Assembly: GCF_000092365.1 (NCBI RefSeq)
Contig: NC_014218.1
Span: 992,001-1,056,000 of the forward strand
Reading direction: 5' to 3'
Length of the DNA: 64,000 nucleotides
From: Arcanobacterium haemolyticum DSM 20595
GTDB taxonomy: Bacteria > Actinomycetota > Actinomycetes > Actinomycetales > Actinomycetaceae
Made by a program: the position numbers and the translations under genes. Below the pieces are notes generated by a model that saw only the letters and a program-made list of their open reading frames with translations, did not search any database and was not told where the DNA came from. Below are positions 1 through 9,150 of this stretch, piece after piece. Each line of letters opens with the position of its first letter. Within the stretch, counting starts at the first letter, position 1.

Positions 1-998
1 GCGTCCATGAGCACCAGACCAAGTTCCGCCTTTTCGATGGCGGATTGCGTACGCAAAGTTGCGTAGTAATCGGCGCCCTTGGTGAGGTGAACACGACGCC
101 GAACGCCTGCGGTATCCACGAACGTCCATGGCTGCCCATCGAGTTCGATAACTTCATCAACTGGATCGCGCGTGGTTCCCGCGAGTTCGTTCACAACGAC
201 TCGGTTTGACCCGGCAAGTTGGTTGAGAAGCGACGATTTTCCGACGTTCGGGCGGCCAACGAGCGCAACACGGCGCGGCCCGTTGTCAGGCCGTGCCAAC
301 GCAACAGCCGATACTTCTGGAAGCATCTTGACTGCCGCGTGAAGCAGATCGCCTGTACCGCGGCCGTGGAGCGCCGAAATCGGGTGCGGTTCACCCAGAC
401 CGAGATTCCACAGGGCCGCAGCGTCAGATTCGCCTTGTGGGGAATCGACCTTGTTTGCTGCCAGGATGACTGGTTTTCCACTACGACGCAGGAGGCGAAC
501 CATGCGTTCATCGGTATCAGTTGCGCCCACGGTTGCGTCCACAACCAGCATCACAACGTCGGCTTCGTTAATTGCCTGTTCGGAAGAATCAGACACAGAC
601 TTATCGATGCCTTCAACAACTGCTTCCCAGCCGCCAGTATCCATAATGGTGAAATCAACGCCAGCCCATTCGGCGTCATACTTCACGCGGTCACGGGTAA
701 CACCAGGGGTATCCTGGACAACGGCAACGCGTTGGCCAACGATACGGTTGACGAGCGTTGACTTGCCAACATTTGGACGTCCAAGAATAGCAAGAACAGG
801 CTTACCCCACTGTTCAGTAATAGGAGTAAATTCGATTTCTCCATCAAGGAGAGCACGATCTTCGTCGTCCAAATCATAATCGTCCAAGAACGAACGCATG
901 GCGTCAGCGTGAGCCAAAGCTTCGGGATCGTCCTCTTCTACGGACGCAAATGTTGCGTTCGGATCAAACGTGTCATCGAATACGTATTCGTCACTCAT
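1..998 (-). CDS. der: GTPase Der (EngA), 3' end outside window
   Basis: Double-GTPase ribosome assembly factor acting on the 50S subunit. After an acidic N-terminal extension of about 65 residues, the first G1 loop GRPNVGKS lies at residues 73-80, followed by DTGG and NKVD. A second GRPNVGKS with DTAG follows near residue 245, and the window ends inside this second G domain, so the KH-like C-terminus is not seen. The ATG at 998 overlaps the cmk stop as ATGA, which indicates translational coupling at the end of the operon. In some Actinobacteria Cmk and Der are fused; here they are separate but overlapping. The identification is firm; only completeness is unknown. Confidence 0.95.
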   Translation of the reverse strand, partial: MSDEYVFDDTFDPNATFASVEEDDPEALAHADAMRSFLDDYDLDDEDRALLDGEIEFTPITEQWGKPVLAILGRPNVGKSTLVNRIVGQRVAVVQDTPGVTRDRVKYDAEWAGVDFTIMDTGGWEAVVEGIDKSVSDSSEQAINEADVVMLVVDATVGATDTDERMVRLLRRSGKPVILAANKVDSPQGESDAAALWNLGLGEPHPISALHGRGTGDLLHAAVKMLPEVSAVALARPDNGPRRVALVGRPNVGKSSLLNQLAGSNRVVVNELAGTTRDPVDEVIELDGQPWTFVDTAGVRRRVHLTKGADYYATLRTQSAIEKAELGLVLMD

Positions 999-1690
999 AC
1001 CTGCGACTCCTTAATTAATGTCAAAACAGCATCCACAACCTGGTCAATCGTTAAGTTCGACGAATCGATCGTAGTCACGCCATCTTGGGCAGTCATAAAC
1101 TCTGAAACCGTAGAATCATCCCGGTCACGGCGCAAAACCTCATCGCGCGTCTGCGCAAGCGCAGCCGCGTCCGCACTGCCCCGAACTTCTAACGCACGGC
1201 GTGCCAAACGCGCCTCTTCAGACGCGGTGAGTAGCACACGAACGTGAGCATCAGGAGCAACAACCGTTGTAATATCGCGGCCTTCCGCCACAATGCCGCG
1301 GCCTTCCGAATAGGAATCGCTCGCATCTTGCGATTCGATAATCGCACGCTGGCGGCGCAACATTTCCTTACGAACAGGAACGTTTACGGCAACTTTCGAA
1401 ACGACCTTGGATAGTTCAGAGGTTCGAATATCAGCAGTAATATCGCTACCACCACACACAAACTTCTGTCCCTGCGGATCAAGCACGATCTCAAGCGGCA
1501 TTGTCTTTGTGCACTCAAGAACAGCGGCAGGATCGTCTAGATCAATACCTTCGTGCAACGCCCACCACGTAGCCGCACGGTACATCGCGCCCGTATCCAA
1601 GTAGCCTAAGCCCAATTCCTGCGCCACCCGGCGCGCAACCGTAGACTTGCCCGAACCGGATGGGCCATCAATAGCAACACGTAACGCCAT
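995..1690 (-). CDS. cmk: Cytidylate kinase
   Basis: Phosphorylates CMP/dCMP with ATP in the cytosol, for nucleotide salvage and recycling of CMP from RNA turnover and lipid synthesis. The P-loop GPSGSGKST sits at the N-terminus, followed by the family motif [10 protein letters not shown], and later by GRDITT and the lid arginines RLARRALE. About 231 residues, normal for the family. Two adjacent starts exist, GTG at 1693 and ATG at 1690. A GGTGGG motif lies 6 bases before the ATG, so the ATG is preferred; it overlaps the rluB stop by one base. The 3' end overlaps der by 4 bases. Confidence 0.96.
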   Translation of the reverse strand: MALRVAIDGPSGSGKSTVARRVAQELGLGYLDTGAMYRAATWWALHEGIDLDDPAAVLECTKTMPLEIVLDPQGQKFVCGGSDITADIRTSELSKVVSKVAVNVPVRKEMLRRQRAIIESQDASDSYSEGRGIVAEGRDITTVVAPDAHVRVLLTASEEARLARRALEVRGSADAAALAQTRDEVLRRDRDDSTVSEFMTAQDGVTTIDSSNLTIDQVVDAVLTLIKESQV

Positions 1691-2445
1691 CACATACCCA
1701 CCATCGACATGAGGGCACCCAGTTCAGAACCAGCAATCTGGCGAACCTGGCCAGGCTTCAAGTGACCCGCCACAATGTTGCCGAACTGCATACGCACCAG
1801 CTCCATCACAGGGTGTCCGACTTCTTCCATCATGCGGCGCACGATACGGTTACGTCCAGAATGCAACGTGATCTCCACGATCGAATTCTTCTTGGCCACT
1901 TCACGAATGATGAAGCGATCGGCGTGAACGGGGCCGTCTTCCAACGTGATGCCCTTTTCCATCACACGCTGCAGGCCACGAGTAACCGTGCCTTCAACAC
2001 GCGCAATGTAGGTTTTTGGCACTTCGTACGATGGGTGGGTAAGGCGGTGTACGAGTTCACCATCATTCGAAAGAAGAATGAGGCCTTCCGTATCCACGTC
2101 TAGGCGACCAACGTGAACCAAGCGCTGCGGGTAGTCTTCCACGAAATCCGCCAGAGTCTTACGGCCTTGATCGTCAGACATGGTGGAGACAACCCCCGGC
2201 GGTTTGTAGAGCGCCACGGTGATTAACTCTTGATCGAGCTGAACCCGGTTGCCGTCTACATGAATAACTGCGGATTGCGGATCAACCCGGATACCTAGCT
2301 GGCGTACGATCGTTCCTTCAACGCTCACGCGGCCTTGTTGGATCATATCTTCTGCAGCACGGCGTGACGCCACGCCGGCATGCGCAAGCACTTTCTGCAG
2401 GCGTTCGCCCTGCGGATTGTGCAGATCTTGCGATTTGCGGCTCAT
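1690..2445 (-). CDS. rluB: RluB-family rRNA pseudouridine synthase
   Basis: Isomerises a uridine to pseudouridine in 23S rRNA. An N-terminal S4-like RNA-binding domain (from RLQKVLAHAGVASRR, roughly residues 14-60) precedes the RsuA/RluB catalytic domain, whose active-site motif GRLDVDTEGLILLSNDGEL carries the catalytic Asp. The conserved GRNRIVRRMMEEVGHPV follows. 251 residues, typical length. The ATG at 2445 overlaps the scpB stop as ATGA. The scpA-scpB-rluB order is widely conserved in Gram-positive bacteria. The exact target uridine (B versus E/F type) is inferred from family and context. Confidence 0.92.
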   Translation of the reverse strand: MSRKSQDLHNPQGERLQKVLAHAGVASRRAAEDMIQQGRVSVEGTIVRQLGIRVDPQSAVIHVDGNRVQLDQELITVALYKPPGVVSTMSDDQGRKTLADFVEDYPQRLVHVGRLDVDTEGLILLSNDGELVHRLTHPSYEVPKTYIARVEGTVTRGLQRVMEKGITLEDGPVHADRFIIREVAKKNSIVEITLHSGRNRIVRRMMEEVGHPVMELVRMQFGNIVAGHLKPGQVRQIAGSELGALMSMVGM

Positions 2446-3005
2446 GCCATCTCCTTTACTACATCATTAAATTCGTCATCATCTGGCAAGTAGGGCGCCA
2501 GAGGATCAAGTTCGTCAAGGGAGTTCATTCCCATTTTTTCTAAGAAAAGATCGGTTGTTCCGTAGAGCACTGCGCCTGATTCTGGGGCAACTCCAGCGGG
2601 TTGAACGAGCCCACGCGTTTGAAGCGTGCGAACAACAGAATCAACATCTACCCCACGAATAGCAGCGATCTGGGCGCGAGATACGGGCTGGCGGTAGGCA
2701 ATCACAGCAAGAGTTTCCAAGGCTTGAACCGAAAGTTTTGAGGATTGTCCGGCAGTCATGAATTCACTCACCACGTCCGCATAGCGAGGATGAGAATAGA
2801 AACGCCACCCGCCACCAACGTTGCGCAGTTGAAAACCGTGAGGGTATTCGCCAGCCGAATAGTTGTCTGCCATCTGGGTAAGCAGATCAGTAACATCCGC
2901 CACCGTTGATCCTACAACCCGGGCAAGAGAATCTGCTGATACTGGTTCGGGTGCCACCATCAATATGGCTTCGAGCGCACCGCGACGATATGAATCGTCA
3001 TTCAT
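2442..3005 (-). CDS. scpB: Segregation and condensation protein B
   Basis: Winged-helix kleisin partner of the SMC-ScpAB condensin, which compacts and segregates the nucleoid. The sequence shows the ScpB core: an N-terminal ALEAILMVAPEPVSADSLARV helix, the LETLAVIAYRQPVSRAQIAAIRG motif, and GLVQPAGV with YGTTDLFLEKMG. The ATG at 3005 is chosen because GGAG lies 5 bases upstream and the start overlaps the scpA stop as ATGAATGA (8 bases). A GTG/ATG pair at 3026/3023 is an alternative. 187 residues, with an acidic C-terminus. Confidence 0.95.
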   Translation of the reverse strand: MNDDSYRRGALEAILMVAPEPVSADSLARVVGSTVADVTDLLTQMADNYSAGEYPHGFQLRNVGGGWRFYSHPRYADVVSEFMTAGQSSKLSVQALETLAVIAYRQPVSRAQIAAIRGVDVDSVVRTLQTRGLVQPAGVAPESGAVLYGTTDLFLEKMGMNSLDELDPLAPYLPDDDEFNDVVKEMA

Positions 3006-3813
3006 TAGGGCTCCGTTCTGCATCACTGCGATCGATAGATTTTAAGGCTACCCCATTTGCTACAACGATGCGAGTAATTGTGAGCGGTGCCAACGGCCCG
3101 GTTTGGTCACATTCGATTTCGCCACGCCGCAATAAATCCAGCACGGCCAAAAATCGGGAAACCACAGTAGAAACATCCGGAGCATCCGAACACAGATCGC
3201 CAAACGTGATCGATTCGCCTACAGCCAACCGTTCCCGAATATATGCCACCTGGCTTTCCACCGGCACCAACGGATCATGAATATGTTCCGTTGCCACGGT
3301 GTCAGGTTTCCGAGCAAACACACTGGCGGCGAACAAGGCCAACTCCACCGGGCTCAACCGGATCTCAACAGGTGGCGTGATCTGCGAAAACTCTGGCTCC
3401 ACCGGAACATCGCGCGCAAAACTCAACGATTGTTCGCGCATCCGCTGCGCCAATTCCACAGCAACTTTTTTGAAGGCCCGGTACTGCAAAAGCTTGGCAA
3501 ACAAGACGTCGCGGGCTTCAAAGAGCGCAAGAAGATCGTCGTCCTCCCTTTCATCGCGTGGAAGCAACCGCGCCGCTTTCAAATCCAGCAACGTAGCCGC
3601 AACCACAACGAATTCGCTCATCTGATCCAACGCGGCTTCGTCTTGATCGCGCACGAACGCAAGGAATTCGTCGGTGATTTTGGCCAACGCCACGTCCGTC
3701 ACGTCCAAGCGATGTTTGCTGATAAGGGACAAGAGGACCTCGAACGGACCAGAAAACACGTCCAAATTGACCGCGAATCTGGATCCCGAACCGAGATCCT
3801 CCTGTACCACCAT
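2998..3813 (-). CDS. scpA: Segregation and condensation protein A (kleisin)
   Basis: Kleisin subunit bridging the SMC heads in bacterial condensin. The N-terminal segment FSGPFEVLLSLISKHRLDVTDV is the ScpA signature (residues about 20-41), followed by the helical middle and a C-terminal winged-helix region (SFGDLCSDAP-like, then FLAVLDLLRRGEIECDQ). ATG at 3813 is preferred because GAAAGG lies 6 bases upstream and it sits 10 bases after the parA stop. GTG codons up to 3840 would add 9 residues. Belongs to the xerD-parA-scpA-scpB operon. Confidence 0.94.
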   Translation of the reverse strand: MVVQEDLGSGSRFAVNLDVFSGPFEVLLSLISKHRLDVTDVALAKITDEFLAFVRDQDEAALDQMSEFVVVAATLLDLKAARLLPRDEREDDDLLALFEARDVLFAKLLQYRAFKKVAVELAQRMREQSLSFARDVPVEPEFSQITPPVEIRLSPVELALFAASVFARKPDTVATEHIHDPLVPVESQVAYIRERLAVGESITFGDLCSDAPDVSTVVSRFLAVLDLLRRGEIECDQTGPLAPLTITRIVVANGVALKSIDRSDAERSPNE

Positions 3814-3823
3814 GTGGGGCCTT

Positions 3824-4675
3824 TCAGGCACTACCACCACGCGAAATGAGTTCGCGCGCTAAGCGAAGATAAGCTTTTGCTCCAGCATGGCCAGGCGCAA
3901 ACGTAGTAATCGGTTCCGCAGCGATCGTGGCATCTGGGAACTTCACGGTACGGCCAATCATCGTATCGAACACACGATCGCCGAACCGTTCCTTGATCAG
4001 CGAAATCACTTCGCGGGCGTGAAGTGTGCGGGTATCAACCATGGTCAGTAGAACGCCATCGATCCGCAAGCGCGGGTTCAGGCGATCCTGGACGCGTTCG
4101 ATCTGATCTACCAGAAGCGCCACGCCACGCATCGCGAAATATTCTGCTTCGAGCGGGATGATCACACCATGGGCGGCAGTCAACGCGTTCACGGTGAGCA
4201 GACCCAGCGACGGCTGGCAATCCACAATAATCACGTCATACGTATCCATCACTGGGCGCAAGATTCGCATGAGGGATTGTTCGCGGGCCACTTCGTTGAT
4301 GAGCTGAATTTCTGCGGCAGAAAGTTCAATGTTTGCCGGCGCCACATCGAGGTTTGGCACAGACGTGTTGTGGATGACTCGCGTGATATCCGGTTTGGTG
4401 GACACCATTTCATCGTAGATTGTGCGATCGAGCGCCATAGCATTGACGCCCAGCCCTGCCGAAGCGGCACCTTGCGGATCGAAATCGACGATCAGAACCT
4501 TCCGGCCATATTCTGCCAGCGCCGCAGCCAGGTTGATGGACGTGGTAGTTTTGCCCACGCCGCCTTTCTGGTTGCACATAGCGATGATTCGCGCCGGGCC
4601 GTGGGCGTGAAGATCTGCCGGGAGTGGAAAATCTTCCGGCGAGTTATTAACGAGCGATGTTTGTTCTGCAGTCAC
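3824..4675 (-). CDS. parA: ParA/Soj-family partitioning ATPase
   Basis: Deviant Walker-A ATPase: KGGVGKTTT near residue 38 with the signature lysine, the Walker A' DFDPQGAAS, and Walker B IIVDCQPSLG. About 283 residues. Its position between xerD and scpA is the conserved actinobacterial arrangement and differs from the origin-proximal parAB. No parB follows, so this paralogue probably works with the scpAB/SMC system rather than as the canonical ParABS; that role is inference. The start is GTG at 4675, with no Shine-Dalgarno but TAGATT ending 6 bases upstream, which suggests a leaderless transcript in addition to read-through from xerD. Confidence 0.92.
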   Translation of the reverse strand: MTAEQTSLVNNSPEDFPLPADLHAHGPARIIAMCNQKGGVGKTTTSINLAAALAEYGRKVLIVDFDPQGAASAGLGVNAMALDRTIYDEMVSTKPDITRVIHNTSVPNLDVAPANIELSAAEIQLINEVAREQSLMRILRPVMDTYDVIIVDCQPSLGLLTVNALTAAHGVIIPLEAEYFAMRGVALLVDQIERVQDRLNPRLRIDGVLLTMVDTRTLHAREVISLIKERFGDRVFDTMIGRTVKFPDATIAAEPITTFAPGHAGAKAYLRLARELISRGGSA

Positions 4676-4681
4676 ACTTCT

Positions 4682-4687
4682 AATCTA
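4682..4687 (-). promoter_or_regulatory. Candidate leaderless -10 for parA
   Basis: TAGATT ends 6 bases before the GTG start at 4675, so transcription would begin at or next to the start codon. No ribosome-binding site is visible. Confidence 0.45.
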
Positions 4688-4695
4688 CCGGATAT

Positions 4696-5628
4696 TTACT
4701 CGTGCCACGCACGTGGATGGGCCGTGGCGTAAATTTCTTTGAGTGTTTCGCGCGTCACTTTCGTATAAATTTGCGTTGTGGTGACGGAGGAATGCCCCAG
4801 CATTTCTTGCACCACGCGCACGTCTGCTCCGCCTTGCAAGAGGTGGGTTGCGAACGAGTGGCGGAACGTGTGTGGAGAAATATCGGTAAGCCCCGCTTCT
4901 TCCGCAACGGCTTGGATGACTCCCCACGCGCTTTGGCGCGAAAGAGTTTTTCCGCGTTTATTGAGGAAGAACGACGACGTGGGGGCGGCACTTCGCGCCA
5001 CAAGTTCCGTTCTCCCATGGTTTAGATACGCCCTAATGGCTTCGATGGCATAGGTACCTAATGGAAGTATGCGTTCTTTTCGCCCCTTACCAAAGAGCCG
5101 GATCGTAGCGTTTTCGCACGACATATCATCCACTGTCAATCCGACAACTTCAGAAATACGCGCACCCGTTCCATACAGGATTTCAAGCAATGCCCGGTCA
5201 CGGGTAGAAATCGCGTCATCGCCACGAGCAACCACCGCTAGGAGTTGTTCCATTTCTGGAATGGTGATGGCTTTCGGGAGTCGCATTCCGATTTTAGGAG
5301 GATGCAGGTCTGCCGACGCGTCCGTCGTCGTTATCCCCTCAGCAAGCAGAAACTCGTGGAACCTTCGAACGGCCGTCACCATCCGGGCAACTGACGACGT
5401 CGCCATGACGCTCCCAGCGCTCCCGTCACGCAAATACTCCACAAACGACGCCGCGTCCTCCGGAGAAATCGCAGCCAACGACGCAACTGAACGAAGCTCC
5501 AAATGCTCTTTATAGTGCGTTAAATCCCGCCGATATGCACCAAGCGTATTGTCCGATAACGACCGTTCAATTCCTAAATGTGCTACATAGTCACGCAACG
5601 CACGATCGAACTCACCACGAAATGTCAT
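4696..5628 (-). CDS. xerD: Tyrosine recombinase XerD
   Basis: Site-specific recombinase that resolves chromosome dimers at dif together with XerC and FtsK. An N-terminal SAM-like core-binding domain (residues about 1-95) precedes the catalytic domain with all expected residues: Arg in GTGARISE, Lys in GKGRKER, His-x-x-Arg in HTFRHSFATHLLQGG, His in LGHSSVTTTQIYTKV, and the nucleophilic Tyr in that last motif. 310 residues, the normal XerD length. ATG at 5628 is chosen because AGGGAGGG lies 4 bases upstream; an adjacent TTG at 5631 is possible. First gene of the minus-strand operon, divergent from tkt. Confidence 0.95.
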   Translation of the reverse strand: MTFRGEFDRALRDYVAHLGIERSLSDNTLGAYRRDLTHYKEHLELRSVASLAAISPEDAASFVEYLRDGSAGSVMATSSVARMVTAVRRFHEFLLAEGITTTDASADLHPPKIGMRLPKAITIPEMEQLLAVVARGDDAISTRDRALLEILYGTGARISEVVGLTVDDMSCENATIRLFGKGRKERILPLGTYAIEAIRAYLNHGRTELVARSAAPTSSFFLNKRGKTLSRQSAWGVIQAVAEEAGLTDISPHTFRHSFATHLLQGGADVRVVQEMLGHSSVTTTQIYTKVTRETLKEIYATAHPRAWHE

Positions 5629-5665
5629 CAATCCCTCCCTCGCGATACCGGTACAAACTCTACGC

Positions 5666-5696
5666 TTGACACAAGAAACATATATTCTTAATTACG
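5666..5696 (+). promoter_or_regulatory. Candidate tkt promoter
   Basis: A perfect TTGACA (5666-5671) is followed by an AT-rich block (TATATTCTTAATTA) at a plausible -10 distance, about 25 bases before the tkt ribosome-binding site AGGAG (5710-5714). The exact -10 is ambiguous. Confidence 0.45.
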
Positions 5697-5718
5697 AATA
5701 CTAATTCACAGGAGAAAG

Positions 5719-7821
5719 ATGAGTCAGATGACGTCACTTACATGGACCGACTTGGATAAACAAGCCGTGCGATATGGTCGAGTGTTGGCCGCCGATGCTG
5801 TGCAAAAAGCCGGCAACGGCCACCCCGGAACCGCAATCTCACTTGCGCCTGCAGCATACCTGCTGTTCCAAAAAGTCATGAAACACGATCCAGCCGATCC
5901 AGCATGGCTAGGCCGCGATCGCTTCGTACTTTCCATCGGACACTCCTCGCTCACCCTCTACACCCAACTTTTCTACGCAGGATACGGCCTGGAAATGGCC
6001 GATCTTGAAGCCCTGCGAACCTACGAATCCAAGACTCCAGGCCACCCGGAATACGGTTGGACTCCAGGCGTTGAAATGACAACCGGCCCACTCGGCCAGG
6101 GCCTCGCTTCTTCCGTTGGTATGGCAATGGCTGCCCGCCGTGAACGTGGCATGTTTGATCCAGAAGCAGAAGAAGGCACCAGCCCATTCGATCACTTCGT
6201 GTACGTCATCTGTGGTGAAGGCGATTTGGAAGAAGGCGTCACCTCTGAAGCTTCCTCGCTTGCTGGCACTCAGAAGCTTGGCAACCTGATTGTTATTTTT
6301 GATGACAACCAAATCTCGATTGAAGACGATACCGTTATTGCCTTCAGCGAAGACGTGCTCGCACGTTACGAAGCATACGGCTGGCACACCCAGCACGTTC
6401 AGTGGCGTAAGCCTGGTGCTGATTACGTTGAAGACGTGGACGCACTCTACAACGCAATCAAGGCTGCTCAGGCCGAAACCGATCGTCCATCCATCATCAA
6501 ACTCTCCACTATCATCGCTTGGCCAAGCCCAACAAAGCAGAACACCGGCGCATCGCACGGTTCTGCTTTGGGCGCGGAAGAAATCCGCGGTTTGAAGGAA
6601 GCTCTTGGGCTCGATCCTGAAGCATCCTTCCAGATGCCAGAAGAAGTTCTCTCCTATGCTCGTGGCAATGCTGCACAGCGTGCGGCAGATGCTCATGAAG
6701 AATGGGATGCTACGTTTGGCGCGTGGGGTGCCGCTCACCCAGATAAGGCCGAACTCCTCACCCGCCTCCAGGCACGCGAGCTTCCTTCCGGTTGGGAGGC
6801 GAGCCTTCCCGAATTCGAAGCAGGCACATCGATCGCTACCCGTGCGGCATCTGGCAAGGTTCTAACCGCGCTCAAGGACGTTCTCCCTGAGCTCTGGGGC
6901 GGATCTGCCGATTTGGCTGGTTCGAACAACACCACGATGGCTGGCGAACCATCTTTCTTGCCAGAAGATCGCTCATCTGCTGCTTTCTCCGGCCACAAGT
7001 ATGGCCGTACCTTGCACTTTGGTATTCGCGAACACGCCATGGGATCTATCCTAAACGGTATCTCGTTGCACGGGCTTACCCGCCCATACGGCGGAACCTT
7101 CTTCGTGTTCTCTGACTACATGCGTCCAGCCGTTCGCTTGGCTGCGCTCATGCATGTTCCATCGATCTTCGTGTGGACCCACGATTCTGTTGGCGTTGGC
7201 GAAGACGGCCCAACCCACCAGCCAATCGAACACCTTTGGTCCTATCGTGCAATTCCAGGTTTGGACATCGTCCGCCCAGCAGACGCCAATGAAACATCTT
7301 ACGCATGGCGCGGAATCTTGGAGCGTGATACTAACCCATCCGGTATCGTGCTTTCCCGTCAGAACCTTCCAGTTTTCGAACGCGGCGCAGGTGACGCACA
7401 GGGTGATGAACTTGCATCCGCTGAAGGCGTTCTGCGCGGCGGCTACGTGTTGGCAGATTCGCAATCCGTTGATGTGGTCCTGATTGCTACCGGTTCTGAA
7501 GTTGCTGTGGCGCTCGAAGCCCGCAAGGAACTCGCAGCTGAAGGAATTGGTGCCCGCGTTGTGTCGATGCCATGTATCGAATGGTTCGAAACCCAAGATG
7601 CTGACTACCGTGAATCTGTGCTCCCAGCAGCAGTGAAGGCTCGTGTTTCTGTTGAAGCCGGCTCCACCTTTGGCTGGAAGTACATTATCGGCGATGCTGG
7701 CGTTGCCGTTGGTATCGATCACTACGGTGCATCAGCCTCCGGCAATTACTTGATGAAGGAATACGGCATGACTGCCGCTAACGTTGTTGCAGCAGCTAAG
7801 CAATCGTTGGCTCAGGCCTGA
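5719..7821 (+). CDS. tkt: Transketolase
   Basis: Thiamine-diphosphate enzyme moving two-carbon ketol units in the non-oxidative pentose phosphate pathway. N-terminal TPP domain with GNGHPG, SIGHSS, GPLGQG and the TPP/Mg motif beginning GEGDLEEG and ending DDNQ; Pyr domain with GIREHAMG and [17 protein letters not shown]-terminal domain from about residue 560. 700 residues, the family norm. AGGAG lies 4 bases before the ATG. The gene stands alone on the plus strand, divergent from xerD, and ends at a strong terminator. It stands beside secG-tpiA-pgk-gap, so central carbon genes are grouped here. Confidence 0.98.
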   Translation: MSQMTSLTWTDLDKQAVRYGRVLAADAVQKAGNGHPGTAISLAPAAYLLFQKVMKHDPADPAWLGRDRFVLSIGHSSLTLYTQLFYAGYGLEMADLEALRTYESKTPGHPEYGWTPGVEMTTGPLGQGLASSVGMAMAARRERGMFDPEAEEGTSPFDHFVYVICGEGDLEEGVTSEASSLAGTQKLGNLIVIFDDNQISIEDDTVIAFSEDVLARYEAYGWHTQHVQWRKPGADYVEDVDALYNAIKAAQAETDRPSIIKLSTIIAWPSPTKQNTGASHGSALGAEEIRGLKEALGLDPEASFQMPEEVLSYARGNAAQRAADAHEEWDATFGAWGAAHPDKAELLTRLQARELPSGWEASLPEFEAGTSIATRAASGKVLTALKDVLPELWGGSADLAGSNNTTMAGEPSFLPEDRSSAAFSGHKYGRTLHFGIREHAMGSILNGISLHGLTRPYGGTFFVFSDYMRPAVRLAALMHVPSIFVWTHDSVGVGEDGPTHQPIEHLWSYRAIPGLDIVRPADANETSYAWRGILERDTNPSGIVLSRQNLPVFERGAGDAQGDELASAEGVLRGGYVLADSQSVDVVLIATGSEVAVALEARKELAAEGIGARVVSMPCIEWFETQDADYRESVLPAAVKARVSVEAGSTFGWKYIIGDAGVAVGIDHYGASASGNYLMKEYGMTAANVVAAAKQSLAQA

Positions 7822-7837
7822 CACGGCTAGCCCTTTG

Positions 7838-7870
7838 GCCGGGAATATCTCACCGATATTCCCGGCTTTT
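7838..7870 (+). terminator. Rho-independent terminator of tkt
   Basis: An 11-bp perfect stem (GCCGGGAATAT / ATATTCCCGGC, 7838-7848 with 7856-7866) with a 7-base loop is followed directly by TTTT, 16 bases after the tkt stop. Confidence 0.9.
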
Positions 7871-7882
7871 CCTTTCTCACCG

Positions 7883-7954
7883 ACGAAAAATTCACTTATA
7901 TCCGGAGATAGGCTCATATAAAGGCTCTTCCCCGGTTCTGGGTGAATTTTTCGT
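7883..7954. repeat. 13-bp perfect inverted repeat between convergent terminators
   Basis: ACGAAAAATTCAC (7883-7895) is exactly reverse-complemented at 7942-7954, with a 46-base spacer. It lies between the tkt and secG terminators and encodes no credible protein. It could form an extended hairpin; its purpose is unknown. Confidence 0.6.
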
Positions 7955-7962
7955 TAAATAGA

Positions 7963-7987
7963 AATGGCCGGGAAAATCCCGGCCATT
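7963..7987 (-). terminator. Terminator of secG
   Basis: Perfect 11-bp stem AATGGCCGGGA / TCCCGGCCATT with a 3-base loop. On the minus strand it is followed by TTTCTATTT, 9 bases after the secG stop. Confidence 0.85.
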
Positions 7988-7996
7988 ATTTTAAGA

Positions 7997-8242
7997 TCAG
8001 AAGTTCACTTTGGTGATCAAACCAAGCAAAATAACGCACGTGATCCATACGAGCGCCACAATCACAGTAATGCGGTTCAGGTTCTTTTCAGCCACACCAG
8101 ATGAACGCATTGCGGTTGAGATTCCGCCACCGAACATGTCAGAGATTCCACCTCCACGGCCCTTGTGGAGCAGAATCGAACCGATGAGAAGAAGGCTGGA
8201 GATAACCAGCAAAACGGTGATAGTAATTTCTAGAATCGCCAC
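7997..8242 (-). CDS. secG: Preprotein translocase subunit SecG
   Basis: Small membrane subunit of the SecYEG channel. 81 residues with two transmembrane helices (about residues 3-25 and 58-78) separated by the conserved polar loop HKGRGGGISDMFGGG, which is diagnostic of SecG. GTG start at 8242 with AAAGAG 8 bases upstream. Located just after tpiA, the conserved gap-pgk-tpiA-secG order of Actinobacteria. A stem-loop between tpiA and secG suggests partly independent transcription. Confidence 0.95.
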   Translation of the reverse strand: MAILEITITVLLVISSLLLIGSILLHKGRGGGISDMFGGGISTAMRSSGVAEKNLNRITVIVALVWITCVILLGLITKVNF

Positions 8243-8290
8243 GATGTGTTCTCTTTCTAACGTAAAACGTACCTCACCTAAGCATACAAG

Positions 8291-8327
8291 AATGCGCGGG
8301 TAAGAGGAAACCTCTCACCCGCGCATT
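8291..8327 (-). terminator. Stem-loop downstream of tpiA
   Basis: A long stem formed by AATGCGCGGGT-A-AGAGG and its complement, with a 3-base loop, lies about 38 bases after the tpiA stop. The T-rich tail is weak (TTCTTGTATG), so it may attenuate rather than stop transcription into secG. Confidence 0.6.
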
Positions 8328-8365
8328 TCGTCACCCTACTGCGTTTTACACAGAATGGGCTATGC

Positions 8366-9145
8366 TCATGCCTGCTGGAAAGTTACGATCTTTGCAAACT
8401 CTTCAGCTTTGAGGGATGCGCCGCCAACGAGTGCACCATCAACATCTGGCTGTGCCATGATCTCAACAACGTTCGAGGACTTAACGGAGCCACCGTACTG
8501 AATGCGAACTGCTTCAGCAGTTGGGGCGTCGAACATCTCAGCGATCTTGCCACGGATAGCGCCACAAACTTCCTGGGCGTCAGCTGGGGTTGCAACTTCG
8601 CCGGTGCCGATTGCCCAGATTGGTTCGTAAGCAATAACGAGCTTTGCAACTTCTTCTGCGGAAAGATCAGCGAACATAGCAGCGATCTGGCCCAGAACGT
8701 ACTCAACGTGAGTACCTTCCTTGCGGATCTCCAGTGCTTCACCACAGCAGACGATTGGGGTCATGCCAGCATCCAGAACCTTCTTGGCCTTCTTGCCAAT
8801 CAGTTCGTTGGTTTCGCCGTGGTATTCACGGCGCTCAGAGTGTCCAACAACAACGTAGGTGACGCCAAGCTTGGTGAGCATGCCGGTGGAGATTTCGCCG
8901 GTGAATGCGCCCTCATCGTTGATAGAAACATCCTGTGCGCCGTAGGTGATCTTGAAGTCTTCAGAATCAACCAGAGTCTGGACAGAACGGATGTCTGTGA
9001 ATGGTGGAACAACAACACACTCAACTGCAGAGAAATCGTGCTTGAGATCGTTGAGGGTCCAACCTAGCTTCTGGACAAGAGCGGTGGCCTCGAGGTGATC
9101 GAGGTTCATCTTCCAGTTGCCAGCCATAATTGGGGTACGTGCCAT
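8366..9145 (-). CDS. tpiA: Triosephosphate isomerase
   Basis: Interconverts dihydroxyacetone phosphate and glyceraldehyde 3-phosphate in glycolysis. All catalytic landmarks are present: GNWKMN (Lys near residue 11), VGHSERRE (catalytic His), [10 protein letters not shown] (catalytic Glu and start of loop 6) and QYGGSVK for phosphate binding. 259 residues, a full TIM barrel. The gene starts 5 bases after the pgk stop, so it is co-transcribed with gap and pgk. Confidence 0.98.
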   Translation of the reverse strand: MARTPIMAGNWKMNLDHLEATALVQKLGWTLNDLKHDFSAVECVVVPPFTDIRSVQTLVDSEDFKITYGAQDVSINDEGAFTGEISTGMLTKLGVTYVVVGHSERREYHGETNELIGKKAKKVLDAGMTPIVCCGEALEIRKEGTHVEYVLGQIAAMFADLSAEEVAKLVIAYEPIWAIGTGEVATPADAQEVCGAIRGKIAEMFDAPTAEAVRIQYGGSVKSSNVVEIMAQPDVDGALVGGASLKAEEFAKIVTFQQA

Positions 9146-9150
9146 GATTA

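Noticed and set aside
5908-6738. 276-residue minus-strand frame in tkt
   Set aside because: Shadow of the highly biased transketolase gene; no motif.
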